From contig NZ_JOEM01000005.1 in assembly GCF_000718135.1 (NCBI RefSeq), positions 124,001 through 188,000 on the forward strand: a DNA stretch of 64,000 bases, read 5' to 3'. The position numbers and the translations under genes are program-made. This stretch comes from Streptomyces cyaneofuscatus (GTDB lineage Bacteria; Actinomycetota; Actinomycetes; Streptomycetales; Streptomycetaceae). Positions 25,650 through 34,996 of the stretch are shown here, one piece after another; position 1 is the first letter of the stretch; every line of letters starts with the position of its first letter. The notes under the pieces are model-generated. The model was given only the letters and a program-made list of their open reading frames with translations, was not told the origin of the DNA and ran no database searches.

Positions 25650-27548
25650 ATGTCCCGTACCGCGCCCCGCCCCGCCTTCGACCTCGTCCGCCGACTGCTG
25701 GCCGACGACGCCCCGCCGTTCGCCCTGCTGCGCCGGCGTACGCCCGGCCGTGACCACGATCACGTGGAAGTGCTGATCGGCCGGGTGCGGGAGGCGGAGC
25801 GGCTGGCCGATCTGCCGGTGGGCGTGTCGCCCGCGCTGGCCCTGGTGCCGTTCCGGCAGATCGCCGAGCGCGGCTTCGACGTACGGGACGACGGGACGCC
25901 GCTCAGCGTGCTGGTCGCCGACGAGACGCACGAGCTGGAGCTGGCGGAGGTGCTGGCGGCGCTGCCCGAGCATGACGTGACGGTGGAGGACCGGGGCTTC
26001 GATGTGCCGGACGCGGAGTACGCGGAGATCGTGCGGCGGGTGATCCGGGAGGAGATCGGGCAGGGCGAGGGCGCGAACTTCGTGATCCGGCGGACGTTCC
26101 GGGGAGAGATCCCGGGGTTCGGGCGGGCGGACGCGCTGGCGCTGTTCCGGCGGCTGCTTGCGGGTGAGCGGGGCGCGTACTGGACGTTCGTCGTGCACAC
26201 GGGCAACAGGACGCTGGTGGGGGCCAGCCCTGAGGTGCATGTGCGGATGTCCGGCGGGACCGTCGTGATGAACCCGATCAGCGGGACCTACCGCTACCCG
26301 GCCGAGGGGCCCACCGCGACAAGCCTGCTGGCGTTCCTCGGGGACCGCAAGGAGAGCGAGGAGCTGTCCATGGTGGTCGACGAGGAGCTGAAGATGATGT
26401 GCACGGTGGGCGACATGGGCGGGGTCGTCGTCGGACCCCGGCTCAAGGAGATGGCCCACCTCGCGCACACCGAGTACGAGCTGCGGGGCCGCTCCTCCCT
26501 GGACGTACGGGAGGTGCTGCGCGAGACCATGTTCGCGGCCACCGTCACCGGCTCCCCGGTGCAGAACGCCTGCCGGGTGATCGAGCGGTACGAGCAGGGC
26601 GGGCGCGGCTACTACGCGGGCGCGCTGGCCCTCCTGGGCCGGGACGCCAACGGGGCGCAGACGCTCGACTCGCCGATCCTGATCCGGACCGCCGACATCG
26701 CCCCGGACGGTTCGCTGAAGGTCCCGGTCGGCGCCACTCTCGTACGCCACTCCGACCCGGAGAGCGAGGTCGCCGAGACCCACGCCAAGGCCGCCGGGGT
26801 GCTGGCCGCGCTGGGGGTGCGGCCGGGGCGGCCGGAGACGGAGGCGGGGCGTCCGCTGCTGGCCGCCGATCCCCGGGTGCAGGCGGCGCTGGACGACCGG
26901 CGCGGCTCTCTCGCCCCGTTCTGGCTGCGGATGCAGGAGCGCACCCGGGAGCTGACCGGCCACGCGCTGGTGGTGGACGGCGAGGACACGTTCACCGCGA
27001 TGCTGGCCCACCTGCTGCGCTCGTCCGGGCTGGAGGTGTCGGTGCGGCGCTTCGACGAGCCGGGGCTGCGTGAGGTGGTGCGGGCGCACGCGGGGCCGGT
27101 CGTGCTGGGCCCCGGTCCCGGGAATCCGGGCGATCTCGCGGACCCGAAGATGCGGCTGCTGCGGGAGCTGGCGGCCGGGCTGGTGCGGGAGCACCGGTAC
27201 GGGCTGCTGGGCGTCTGCCTCGGGCATGAGCTGATCGCGGCCGAGCTGGGCATGGAGATCGTGCGCAAGGCGGTGCCGTACCAGGGGGCGCAGACCAGGA
27301 TCGAGCTGTTCGGGCGGCCGGAGACGGTCGGCTTCTACAACAGCTTCACCGCTCGGTGCGACGGTCCGGCCGCCGCCGAGCTGGCCGCGCACGGGATCGA
27401 GGCGAGCCGGGACGAGGAGAGCGGGGAGCTGCACGCACTGCGCGGGCCGGGCTTCGCCTCGGTGCAGTTCCACCCGGAGTCGGTGCTGACCGTGCGGGGG
27501 GCCGCGATCGTGACGGAGCTGCTGGCGGGGCTGCCGGTGCTGAGCTGA
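25650..27548 (+). CDS. trpE: Fused anthranilate synthase TrpE-TrpG
   Basis: Encodes 632 residues. Residues 1 to about 420 are the chorismate-binding TrpE domain, with NPISGTYRYPAEGP, then ELSMVVDEELKMM and VTGSPVQNACRVIERYE. Residues about 435-632 are the TrpG glutamine amidotransferase: VLGPGPGNPGDL, LLGVCLGHELIAAELG with nucleophile Cys, and VQFHPESVLT with the His-Glu pair. PhzE-type ADIC synthases share this fusion, but the upstream Trp-codon attenuator argues for tryptophan synthesis. trpD lies 24 kb away in the same window. The start has AAGGAA upstream. Confidence 0.93.
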   Translation: MSRTAPRPAFDLVRRLLADDAPPFALLRRRTPGRDHDHVEVLIGRVREAERLADLPVGVSPALALVPFRQIAERGFDVRDDGTPLSVLVADETHELELAEVLAALPEHDVTVEDRGFDVPDAEYAEIVRRVIREEIGQGEGANFVIRRTFRGEIPGFGRADALALFRRLLAGERGAYWTFVVHTGNRTLVGASPEVHVRMSGGTVVMNPISGTYRYPAEGPTATSLLAFLGDRKESEELSMVVDEELKMMCTVGDMGGVVVGPRLKEMAHLAHTEYELRGRSSLDVREVLRETMFAATVTGSPVQNACRVIERYEQGGRGYYAGALALLGRDANGAQTLDSPILIRTADIAPDGSLKVPVGATLVRHSDPESEVAETHAKAAGVLAALGVRPGRPETEAGRPLLAADPRVQAALDDRRGSLAPFWLRMQERTRELTGHALVVDGEDTFTAMLAHLLRSSGLEVSVRRFDEPGLREVVRAHAGPVVLGPGPGNPGDLADPKMRLLRELAAGLVREHRYGLLGVCLGHELIAAELGMEIVRKAVPYQGAQTRIELFGRPETVGFYNSFTARCDGPAAAELAAHGIEASRDEESGELHALRGPGFASVQFHPESVLTVRGAAIVTELLAGLPVLS

Positions 27549-27558
27549 GCCCTCCGGT

Positions 27559-28554
27559 TCACATACGCGGCACGAGCACGTTCTCGCTGGTGCGGCGGGC
27601 CAGGTAGTCGGTGACGTTCTGTACGGTCGCGTCGATGATCTGGCCCACCGCGTCCTCGGTGTAGTACGCCTGGTGCGAGGTGACGATGACGTTGGGGAAG
27701 GTCACCAGCCGGGCCAGGGTGTCGTCGTCGACGCCCTCCAGGGACTTGTCCAGGAAGAAGAGCCCGGCCTCCGCCTCGTACACGTCGAGTCCGACGCCGA
27801 GGAAGCGGCCCGCACGCAACTCGGTGACCAGGGCTGCGGTGTCGATGAGGCCGCCGCGGCTGGAGTTGACGAGGATCGCGTCGTCCTTCATCGACTTGAG
27901 GGCCGCCTCGTTGATGATGTGCTGGGTGGCGGGGAGCAGCGGGACGTGGAGGCTGACGAGGTCGGCCTCGGCGAAGAGGCGCTCCTTCTCCACGTACTCC
28001 ATGCCCAGCTCCAGGCAGGCCGGGTTCTCCACGACGTCCCAGCCGAGCAGTTTCATGCCGAAGCCGTGGGCGATCCGGGTGAACGCCTCACCGATCTTGC
28101 CGGTGCCGACGACGCCGACGGTCCGCCCGTGCATGTCGCGGCCGAGCAGCCCGTCGAGGCGGAAGTCGAAGTCGCGGGTGCGGCTCGCGGCCCGGATGAC
28201 GCGCCGGTTGACCGCCATGGCCAGGGTCCAGGCGAATTCGGCGACCGAGTACGGCGAGTAGTACGAGACCCGGGCGACGCGCAGGGCGAGCCGTTCGGCG
28301 ACGTCCAGGTCGATGTTGTTGAAGCCGGTGGAGCGCTGGGCGATCATCTGCGTGCCGCCGGTGGCGAGGGTCTGGAGCACCGGGGAGCCGAGGTCGGCGT
28401 TGACGCTGGTGGAGATGATCTCGTACCCGGCCGCGATGGGGGCGGTGTCCCGGTTCAGGAAGACGTCCAGGCAGCGGACCTCGTGCAGCCCCGCGAAGGC
28501 CTTCTCGATCAGAGGCTTCTCATCTGACTGCACACCGAACGCCAGGATCTCCAT
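27559..28554 (-). CDS. D-isomer 2-hydroxyacid dehydrogenase, LdhA-like
   Basis: Encodes 331 residues from ATG 28554. TATATT ends six bases upstream with no ribosome site, a leaderless pattern. The NAD fold is RTVGVVGTGKIGEAFTRIA. Catalytic segments are LVNSSRGGLIDT (Arg), a later Glu, and VTSHQAYYTEDAV (His). SYYSPYSVAEFAWTLAMAV is typical of fermentative D-lactate dehydrogenases, the best functional guess: pyruvate to D-lactate with NADH. It converges with trpEG (10-bp gap). Confidence 0.87.
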   Translation of the reverse strand: MEILAFGVQSDEKPLIEKAFAGLHEVRCLDVFLNRDTAPIAAGYEIISTSVNADLGSPVLQTLATGGTQMIAQRSTGFNNIDLDVAERLALRVARVSYYSPYSVAEFAWTLAMAVNRRVIRAASRTRDFDFRLDGLLGRDMHGRTVGVVGTGKIGEAFTRIAHGFGMKLLGWDVVENPACLELGMEYVEKERLFAEADLVSLHVPLLPATQHIINEAALKSMKDDAILVNSSRGGLIDTAALVTELRAGRFLGVGLDVYEAEAGLFFLDKSLEGVDDDTLARLVTFPNVIVTSHQAYYTEDAVGQIIDATVQNVTDYLARRTSENVLVPRM

Positions 28555-28639
28555 AGCGCGAATATACGACCCGGCCGCCGGGCGCGCAGGGGCCGGACGG
28601 CCCGCCCGCCCGGCCACAGGTCCCGGGCCGGGGTCCCGG

Positions 28640-29374
28640 TCAGACGTCGTCGAGGCCGCGCTCGATCGCGTACCGCACGAGCTCCACCCGGTTGTGCAGC
28701 TGGAGCTTGCCCAGGGTGTTCTGCACATGGTTCTGGACGGTGCGGTGCGAGATGACCAGGCGCTCGGCGATCTGCTTGTACGAGAGTCCCTTGGCGACCA
28801 GCCGCAGCACCTCGGTCTCCCGGTCGGTGAGCTGCGGGGCCTTGGGCTCGTTGGACGCGGCGGGTACGGGGTCGGAGGCGAGCCTGCGGTACTCGCCGAG
28901 GACCAGGCCCGCGAGGCCCGGCGTGAAGACCGGGTCGCCGTTGGCGGTGGAGCGGACGGCGTCGGTCAGCTCCTGGGTGGAGGCGGACTTCAGCAGATAG
29001 CCGGTGGCGCCGGACTTCACCGCCTCCAGGACGTCGGCGTGCTCGCCGCTCGCGGAGAGGACCAGGACGCGCAGGCCCGGGTGGGAGGGGACCAGCTCCT
29101 TGCAGACCTGGACGCCGGGCATGCCTGGGAGGTTCAGGTCGAGGACCAGGACGTCCGGGTTGGCGGCCTTGGCGCGGCGGACCGCCTGCGGGCCGTCACC
29201 GGCGGTCGCGACGACGTCGAAGCCGGACTCGGCGAGGTCGCGGGCGACGGCGTCGCGCCACATGGGGTGGTCGTCGACCACCATGACCTTGATCGGCCGG
29301 TCGGCGGCCTCCACGCCGTCCTGCCGCGGTGCGTTCTGAGGTGCGTCCTGCGGTCCTGCGTTCTGCGTGCTCAT
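28640..29374 (-). CDS. NarL/FixJ-family response regulator (MacR-like)
   Basis: Encodes 244 residues from ATG 29374, overlapping the kinase gene by 4 bp. The receiver domain (about 28-145) has VMVVDDHPMWRDAV, the phospho-Asp in VLVLDLNLPGMPG and the conserved Lys in YLLKSAS. The LuxR-type helix-turn-helix (about 180-240) reads LTDRETEVLRLVAKGLSYKQ then IAERLVISHRTVQNHV. The N-terminal 25 residues are Gln/Ala-rich and disordered. Position and sequence correspond, from memory, to MacR of the MacRS system that controls morphogenic membrane proteins in S. coelicolor; I hold that identification at moderate confidence. Confidence 0.88.
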   Translation of the reverse strand: MSTQNAGPQDAPQNAPRQDGVEAADRPIKVMVVDDHPMWRDAVARDLAESGFDVVATAGDGPQAVRRAKAANPDVLVLDLNLPGMPGVQVCKELVPSHPGLRVLVLSASGEHADVLEAVKSGATGYLLKSASTQELTDAVRSTANGDPVFTPGLAGLVLGEYRRLASDPVPAASNEPKAPQLTDRETEVLRLVAKGLSYKQIAERLVISHRTVQNHVQNTLGKLQLHNRVELVRYAIERGLDDV

Positions 29375-30621
29375 CGGGCCGATCCTGCCTTCCCCCGGGA
29401 AACCTGTGCTTTCGGAACCTTCAACTCGACCTCGGTGCCCTGTCCCGGCACCGAGATCACCTCGGCCGTGCCGCCGAGATCGCGCAGTCGGCCGCGGATG
29501 GAGAGCGCGACCCCCATCCGCCCCTCCCCCTCCGCCTGGGCGAGGCGGCCCTCCGGGATGCCGGGGCCGTCGTCCCGGACGGTGACGATGACCTCGCCGG
29601 GCTCGTCCTCGACCAGGATCCATGCCTGGGCCTCCGCCCCGGCGTGCACCCGCACATTGTCCAGGGCGGCACTGACAGCGGCGGCCAGCTCGCGGGCGGC
29701 CTCCGCCGGCAGGACCACCGGAGCGCCGGGCTCCGCGAGGCTCGTACGGGAGCCGGCGTGCGGGGCCAGCAGGGCGCGCAGGTCGCAGGTGGCCCCATCG
29801 CCGCCCGGGCTCTCCTCGTCCACGTCGACCGTGCGCACGACGGCCCCCTCGGCGGCGTCCTCGGAGACCCGGGTCGGCGGGACCAGGCCGCTGGAGACCA
29901 GGGTGCGCAGGGCGACCTCCTGCTCCCCGGCCATCCGGCCCAGCTCGGCCGCCTCACCGCCGATCGCGGTGCCCCGGCGCTGCACCATGGCGAGGACCTG
30001 GAGGACGCTGTCGTGGATGTCGCGGGCCAGCCGCTCGCGTTCCCGGGTCGCCGCCTCGATCTCCAGGGCGCGGGCCAGGGTGCGTTCACTGGCGCGGGCG
30101 ACCTCGACGACGTACCCGATGGCGATGGAGGCGACCCAGACCAGCAGGACGTTGTGGAAGGTGTCCCGGCTGGGGTCGCCGCGCTGGATGATGTTGGCGA
30201 TGGCGACGAAGGTGGAGGCGAAGGCCGCCCACCGCCAGCCGCCCTTGATGGCGAAGGCGAGGACCGCTCCGGCCGTCCAGATAGAGGGCAGCGTCGGGCC
30301 GTCGAAGGTCTGGGAGTGGATGTCGGCGACCGGCGTGAGCATGATCCCGGTCAGCGCGACGACGAGATCCGCGCCCAGGAAGCGCTTGGTACAGGCCGCC
30401 GCCGAGCGGACCTTGGGCAGGGTGGCGAGCGTCCACACGAAGAGGAACGCGAGGTAGGCGAAGGCCACCCAGGGCCGCTCGAACCTCGGCTGGCCGAAGT
30501 TGTCCTTCCCGAAGATCGCGAGCAGCACCGCGTAGACCATCGTCAGTACGCGGTAGCCCGTCAGCGCACGCCACAGCGGCTGCTCGACCGACATCCGTAC
30601 GACCCGCTCACGCTTGGCCAT
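29371..30621 (-). CDS. Sensor histidine kinase (MacS-like)
   Basis: Encodes 416 residues. About five to six membrane helices occupy residues 20-175. A HisKA_3 dimerisation helix with ERLARDIHDSVLQVLA holds the phosphorylated His. The HATPase_c part has the N box ALDNVRVHAGAEA and the G box TVRDDGPGIPEG. A 40-residue insert between them is rich in Glu and Asp. No extracytoplasmic sensor domain is evident, so sensing is probably intramembrane. The response regulator gene overlaps its 3' end. Start ATG 30621. Confidence 0.88.
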   Translation of the reverse strand: MAKRERVVRMSVEQPLWRALTGYRVLTMVYAVLLAIFGKDNFGQPRFERPWVAFAYLAFLFVWTLATLPKVRSAAACTKRFLGADLVVALTGIMLTPVADIHSQTFDGPTLPSIWTAGAVLAFAIKGGWRWAAFASTFVAIANIIQRGDPSRDTFHNVLLVWVASIAIGYVVEVARASERTLARALEIEAATRERERLARDIHDSVLQVLAMVQRRGTAIGGEAAELGRMAGEQEVALRTLVSSGLVPPTRVSEDAAEGAVVRTVDVDEESPGGDGATCDLRALLAPHAGSRTSLAEPGAPVVLPAEAARELAAAVSAALDNVRVHAGAEAQAWILVEDEPGEVIVTVRDDGPGIPEGRLAQAEGEGRMGVALSIRGRLRDLGGTAEVISVPGQGTEVELKVPKAQVSRGKAGSAR

Positions 30622-30653
30622 CCGGCCTCACCCCCCGACGGTCTACGACGCTG

Positions 30654-31427
30654 TTACGCGCCGGACCGTTCCGTTCCGTCCTCGTCGCCGGCCGCCTGTG
30701 CCTGCTTCCGCTCACGCTTGGCCTCCTCCGCCTTGGCCTTCGCCTCGTCGGCGATCTGGCGCTTGGCGGCGGTGGCGTAGATGTCCACGTACTCCTGGCC
30801 GGAGAGCTTCATGATCTCGTACATGACCTCGTCGGTCACCGAGCGCAGGATGAAGCGGTCGCCGTCCATGCCCTGGTAGCGGCTGAAGTCCAGCGGCTTG
30901 CCGATGCGGATGCCGGGCCGCATCAGCTTGGGCAGCACCTGGCCGGGCGGCTGGATCTTCTCGGTGTCGATCATCGCGACCGGGATGACGGGGGCGCCGG
31001 TGGCCAGCGCGACGCGGGCCAGGCCGCCGGGCTTGCCGCGGTAGAGGCGGCCGTCGGGCGAGCGGGTGCCCTCGGGGTAGATGCCGAAGAGGCCGCCGCT
31101 CTCGACGACCTGGATGCCCGCCTTGATGGCGGCCTCACCGGCGCCGCGCGCTCCGGAGCGGTCGACGGGGAGCTGGCCGACGCCCTTGAAGAAGGCGGCG
31201 GTGAGCTTGCCCTTCACCCCGGGGGCCGTGAAGTACTCGGCCTTGGCGATGAACGTGACCTTGCGGTCCAGGACAGCGGGGAGGAAGAACGAGTCGGAGA
31301 AGGAGAGGTGGTTGCTCGCGAGGATCGCCGGCCCCCGCTCGGGGATGTTCTCCAGGCCCTCCACCCACGGCCGGAAGGCGAGCTTCAAGGAGCCGCCGAT
31401 GGAGAACTTCATTGCGCCGTAGATCAA
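30654..31427 (-). CDS. 1-acyl-sn-glycerol-3-phosphate acyltransferase (PlsC-type)
   Basis: Encodes 257 residues if it starts at TTG 31427, which has AGGAGG eight bases upstream; ATG 31412 is in frame five codons later without a comparable site. Acyltransferase motifs are intact: the H-x4-D box in NHLSFSDSFFLP, FIAKAEYF, GQLPVDRSG and GIYPEGTRSPDG, then TGAPVIPVAMI. It adds the second acyl chain in phospholipid synthesis at the inner membrane face. The C-terminal 35 residues are a Lys/Glu/Ala-rich helix. It lies 32 bp upstream of the histidine kinase gene on the same strand and may be its operon leader. Confidence 0.88.
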   Translation of the reverse strand: MIYGAMKFSIGGSLKLAFRPWVEGLENIPERGPAILASNHLSFSDSFFLPAVLDRKVTFIAKAEYFTAPGVKGKLTAAFFKGVGQLPVDRSGARGAGEAAIKAGIQVVESGGLFGIYPEGTRSPDGRLYRGKPGGLARVALATGAPVIPVAMIDTEKIQPPGQVLPKLMRPGIRIGKPLDFSRYQGMDGDRFILRSVTDEVMYEIMKLSGQEYVDIYATAAKRQIADEAKAKAEEAKRERKQAQAAGDEDGTERSGA

Positions 31428-31594
31428 CTGTGGTGCCTCCTGTGTGCTGTCGGTTGAGACCTTAACCCGGGGCCCCGGAGAGGCGGTGACGGCCCTGGTC
31501 GGTGTCGGTCCGGTCGCGTACGGTGAAGTCATCCGTCAAGCACGCCCCGGTGCGCGCCCCCGCCCCCGCCTCACCTCACGAACAGGAGACCCCG

Positions 31595-32374
31595 GTGCCG
31601 GTCCTCCCTGGAGCCGAGCCGTTCCGCCACGAGGGCGGAGAGGTCGGCGTCCTCCTCTGTCATGGCTTCACCGGGTCCCCGCAGTCGCTGCGCCCCTGGG
31701 CCGATTACCTTGCCGAGCGCGGGCTCACCGTCTCCCTGCCGCTGCTGCCCGGCCACGGCACCCGCTGGGAGGACATGGCGGTCACCGGCTGGCAGGACTG
31801 GTACGCGGAGGTGGACCGCGAGCTGCGGGTGCTGCGGGAGAAGTGCGCGCAGGTCTTCGTCTTCGGCCTCTCCATGGGCGGCGCGCTGTCCCTGCGGCTG
31901 GCGGCCAAGCACGGGGACGCGATCAGCGGTCTGGTGCTGGTCAACCCGGCCAACAAGGTGCACGGCCTCTCGGCGTACGCGCTGCCAGTCGCCCGCCACC
32001 TGGTGCGGACGACGAAGGGCGTGGCCGACGACATCGCGCTCCCCGGCTCGCACGAGGTGGGCTACACCAAGGTGCCGCTGCACGCCGCCCACTCGGTGCG
32101 TAAGTTCTTCCGGCTGGTCGACGGCGAGCTGCCGCAGGTGACCCAGCCGGTGGTGCTGCTGCACAGCCCGCAGGACCATGTCGTGCCGCCCGCGGACAGC
32201 GCGCGGATCCTGAGCCGGATCTCCTCCACGGACGTCGAGGAGATCCTGCTGGAACAGAGCTACCACGTGGCGACGTTGGACCATGATGCGGAGCGGATCT
32301 TCGATGAGAGCTACCGGTTCATCGGCCGTCTCGCACCGAGCGTCGGGATGAAGGGGAGCACGTCCGGTGGCTGA
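31595..32374 (+). CDS. Alpha/beta-hydrolase carboxylesterase
   Basis: Encodes 259 residues from GTG 31595 with CAGGAG nine bases upstream. It resembles Est30-type carboxylesterases or monoacylglycerol lipases: VGVLLCHGFTGSPQSLRPWA (oxyanion region), LPLLPGHGTRWEDM, nucleophile Ser in FGLSMGGALSLRL, Asp in SPQDHVVPP and His in QSYHVATLDHD. No signal peptide, so cytoplasmic. The next gene starts inside its last codons (8-bp overlap), suggesting coordinated expression. It is divergent from the acyltransferase gene, which hints at lipid turnover. Confidence 0.87.
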   Translation: MPVLPGAEPFRHEGGEVGVLLCHGFTGSPQSLRPWADYLAERGLTVSLPLLPGHGTRWEDMAVTGWQDWYAEVDRELRVLREKCAQVFVFGLSMGGALSLRLAAKHGDAISGLVLVNPANKVHGLSAYALPVARHLVRTTKGVADDIALPGSHEVGYTKVPLHAAHSVRKFFRLVDGELPQVTQPVVLLHSPQDHVVPPADSARILSRISSTDVEEILLEQSYHVATLDHDAERIFDESYRFIGRLAPSVGMKGSTSGG

Positions 32375-33083
32375 GCACGACGCGGAACGCACAGGCAGCG
32401 ACGAGGAGCGCGAACCGCGCCCCACGGAGAGCGCGGCCGTCCCGGAGGGGACGACGAAACCGGCTGTCCCGGAAGGGGCCGAGCCGGAGAAGAGGGCGGA
32501 CGAGGAGCGGGTGATCGACGAGGACGCGGCCTGGGCCGCGATCGTCGCGGGGTACGGGGAGGAGCCGCCGGACCCACCCGGCGCCAAGCCCTTCAAGTCG
32601 GTCGAGGACCTCGCCCTGCTGGAGGACGACCAGCGCAACGTGGTCGGGCCGGACAACGGCCGGGCCGGTGACCCGGCGGACAAGGGGGCGGGCAAGACGC
32701 CCCCGAAGCCGCCGGAGAAGAAGCCGCTCGGCAGCTCCGTCGTCTTCGCGCCCGGTGTCGCCGGTCCCCGCGACTACGAGCTGCCCGAGTCCAAGGACGA
32801 CGGCATCGACGTGCCGGACGACGGCGAGGAGGGCCACTTCGTGCCCCCGGAGCCGCCGCCGCTGCCGGAGGCCGACACCACGGCGAAGTTCGCCTGGCTC
32901 GCGGTGATCGGCGGGCCGGTCCTGATGCTGCTGGCGGTGCTGCTCCAGTGGCACATGACGTGGTGGCTCACCACGCTCTGCGTCGGCGGCTTCCTGGGCG
33001 GCTTCGTCACCCTGGTGGCCCGGATGCCGCACGACGACGATGACGACAGCTACGGCGACCCGGGGCGCGGCGCGGTCGTGTAG
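32367..33083 (+). CDS. Acidic membrane protein with C-terminal two-helix anchor
   Basis: Encodes 238 residues from GTG 32367. The first about 165 residues are acidic, Pro/Glu-rich and probably disordered (EERVIDEDAAWAAIVAGYGE is the most ordered piece). Two membrane helices follow at about 172-190 and 195-215 (FAWLAVIGGPVLMLLAVLL, LTTLCVGGFLGGFVTLVAR), then an Asp-rich tail. The N-terminus would face the cytoplasm. No enzyme motif is visible. It overlaps the esterase gene by 8 bp and ends 1 bp from the convergent phosphatase-fold gene. Confidence 0.75.
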   Translation: MAEHDAERTGSDEEREPRPTESAAVPEGTTKPAVPEGAEPEKRADEERVIDEDAAWAAIVAGYGEEPPDPPGAKPFKSVEDLALLEDDQRNVVGPDNGRAGDPADKGAGKTPPKPPEKKPLGSSVVFAPGVAGPRDYELPESKDDGIDVPDDGEEGHFVPPEPPPLPEADTTAKFAWLAVIGGPVLMLLAVLLQWHMTWWLTTLCVGGFLGGFVTLVARMPHDDDDDSYGDPGRGAVV

Positions 33084-33084
33084 C

Positions 33085-33849
33085 TCACCTCGTGGCAGGG
33101 ACTCTGAGGGCGGCCAGGACCGGCAGATGGTCCGTGGCCGCCCTCAGGTCTTTCTCGCTCACCCCAGGGAGCCCGGCCGGGACGCCGCAGCCGAGCACCT
33201 CGATGCCCGGGGTCGCGAAGACCGCGTCGATGCGCTTGCGCGGGTCGTCGGGGGTGAAGGTGAGCTCGCCGCCCCAGGGGGCGACGGCCCGGCAGTCCTG
33301 AAGGTGCCCGGCCAGGTGCTGGAACGCCTTCCCGGTCGGTACGTCGTTGAGGTCGCCGCCCGCCACGGCGTGCTGGACGCCCATGGCCGCCAGCCGCTCA
33401 AGGAGCAGGTCCGCCTGGGTGAGGCGCTCCTCGCGCTGGAGGCTCAGATGGCAGCTCAGCACCCCGAGCCGGACCCCGCCGATCCTGACGACGGCGGTGG
33501 CGAAGCCCCTGCGGTGCAGGCCCGGCGTGAGCGGCAGCAGAACGTCCTCGGTGCTCTCGACGGCCGCCCGCAGCGAGCACAGCAGCAGCGGTCCGGCGGC
33601 GGTGGCACCCCCGCTGAGGACCACGAGGTCGCTGCTCCTGGCCAGCCTCGCGGCCGCCTTGCGCCAGCGGAAGAAGCGCGGCGCCTCCTGGACGAGGACG
33701 AGGTCGGGGGCGCAGGCGCGGATGACCCGGGCCAGGGCAGCGGTGTCGTCGTGCATCGACCGGACGTTGTAGCTCAGCACCCGGATCACGGCTGAACCGT
33801 CCGGCTCGGTACGGGAGTCGGGCAGGGGCGTCAGGACCATGCGGGCCAC
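33085..33849 (-). CDS. Endonuclease/exonuclease/phosphatase-family protein
   Basis: Encodes 254 residues from GTG 33849, or 251 from ATG 33840. Fold motifs are VLSYNVRSMHDDTAALARV (Asn metal ligand), LVLVQEAPRFFRW (Glu), VLSCHLSLQ (His), AVAGGDLNDVPTGKAF (Asp-x-Asn) and ATDHLPVLA (Asp-His). Such proteins hydrolyse DNA or RNA phosphodiesters or phospho-lipid head groups. No signal peptide is seen, so a cytoplasmic nuclease or phosphatase is more likely than a secreted sphingomyelinase. Confidence 0.82.
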   Translation of the reverse strand: MARMVLTPLPDSRTEPDGSAVIRVLSYNVRSMHDDTAALARVIRACAPDLVLVQEAPRFFRWRKAAARLARSSDLVVLSGGATAAGPLLLCSLRAAVESTEDVLLPLTPGLHRRGFATAVVRIGGVRLGVLSCHLSLQREERLTQADLLLERLAAMGVQHAVAGGDLNDVPTGKAFQHLAGHLQDCRAVAPWGGELTFTPDDPRKRIDAVFATPGIEVLGCGVPAGLPGVSEKDLRAATDHLPVLAALRVPATR

Positions 33850-33856
33850 GATACGA

Positions 33857-33898
33857 CGGACGCCCGCCGCTGCCCCGGAGGGCGGCGACGGGCGTCCG
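33857..33898 (-). terminator. Terminator after glkA
   Basis: CGGACGCCCGCCGC (33857-33870) pairs with GCGGCGACGGGCGTCCG (about 33882-33898) with a small bulge. It lies about 20 bp past the glucokinase stop. Confidence 0.6.
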
Positions 33899-33919
33899 AT
33901 GCGTCGTGCGGGGTCGGGC

Positions 33920-34861
33920 TCAGCCCTGGCGGGCCAGGTCGGCCGCGCCCACGAGCCCTGCCTTGCCGCCGAGTTGGGCGGCGAGCACCTGGGCGTGCGG
34001 GCGCCACTCGCCGCCGATCAGCCAGCGCCGGAACGACTTGCGGATCGGGTCGAGGACGAGCTCGCCCTCGTCCGAGACGCCGCCGCCGACGATGAACGCG
34101 GACGGGTCGAACAGCGAGGCGAGGTCGGCCAGTCCGGCGCCGGCCCAGCGGGCCAGCTCGCGGAACGAGTCGATGGCCACCGGGTCGCCCTGGCGGGCGG
34201 CCTCGCTGATGTGCTTGCCCTCGATGCCGTCCACGGTGCCGTCGCCGAGGCCCAGCAGTATGGCGGCGTTCTCGGGAGTGGCGTTGGCGCGCTGCTTCGC
34301 GTACCGCACGAGGGCGCGGCCGGAGGCGTACTGCTCCCAGCAGCCCTGGCTGCCGCAGCCGCAGAGCAGGCCGTCCGGGACGACCCGGATGTGGCCGAAC
34401 TCGGCGGCCACGCCGAAGCGTCCGCGGCGCAGCTTGTTGCCGATGATGATGCCGCCGCCGAGGCCGGTGCCGAGCGTGATGCAGATGACGTCGTCGTGGC
34501 CCTGGCCGGCCCCGAAGCGGTACTCGCCCCAGGCGGCCGCGTTGGCGTCGTTCTCGACGACGACGGGCAGGCCGATGCGCTGCTCGACCTTGTCCTTGAG
34601 CGGTTCGTGGCGCCAGTTGATGTTGGGCGCGAAGAGCACCGTGGCGCGCTTGTCGTCGACGTAACCGGCGGCGCCGATGCCGACGGCCTCCACCTCGTGG
34701 CCCTCGCTCGCGCCGGCCACCGCCGCGCAGATCGCGTCGACGATGCCTTCGGCCGTCGGGGGCGTCGCCACCTTGAACGTCGAGAGGATCCGGCCCTCTT
34801 CGTCGACCACTCCAGCCGCGATCTTCGTGCCGCCGATATCGACGCCGATGGTGAGTCCCAT
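33920..34861 (-). CDS. glkA: ROK-family glucokinase
   Basis: Encodes 313 residues, the length of S. coelicolor GlkA (SCO2126). Motifs: LTIGVDIGGTKIAAGVVDEE (phosphate 1), ENDANAAAWGEYRFG, ITLGTGLGGGIIIGN, the Zn-binding ROK signature LLCGCGSQGCWEQYASG and AFIVGGGVSDEGEL. It phosphorylates glucose with ATP and in streptomycetes also mediates glucose repression. The start ATG 34861 has no strong ribosome site. It follows DUF5304 on the same strand across 135 bp. Confidence 0.95.
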   Translation of the reverse strand: MGLTIGVDIGGTKIAAGVVDEEGRILSTFKVATPPTAEGIVDAICAAVAGASEGHEVEAVGIGAAGYVDDKRATVLFAPNINWRHEPLKDKVEQRIGLPVVVENDANAAAWGEYRFGAGQGHDDVICITLGTGLGGGIIIGNKLRRGRFGVAAEFGHIRVVPDGLLCGCGSQGCWEQYASGRALVRYAKQRANATPENAAILLGLGDGTVDGIEGKHISEAARQGDPVAIDSFRELARWAGAGLADLASLFDPSAFIVGGGVSDEGELVLDPIRKSFRRWLIGGEWRPHAQVLAAQLGGKAGLVGAADLARQG

Positions 34862-34996
34862 GAATCCCTCAGTTTCGGTCGAGCCCCGCTAGGGCCAACC
34901 GTACCCGAGGCAGCGCCCGGCCTGGCCGGGACCGGTCGGTCCCGGCCGATGTGGAGCGGCCTTGCCGGGTGGTGCGTCCGCTCGGTCCAGGACGAT

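Noticed and set aside
24003..27473. A single 1156-codon minus-strand frame covering aroH and the antisense of trpEG
   Set aside because: Only the last 450 codons are the DAHP synthase; the upstream part is antisense to the fused anthranilate synthase and crosses the trp leader.
25650..27548. PhzE-type ADIC synthase for a phenazine-like pathway
   Set aside because: The TrpE-TrpG fusion fits, but the Trp-codon attenuator directly upstream and absence of phenazine genes favour anthranilate synthase.
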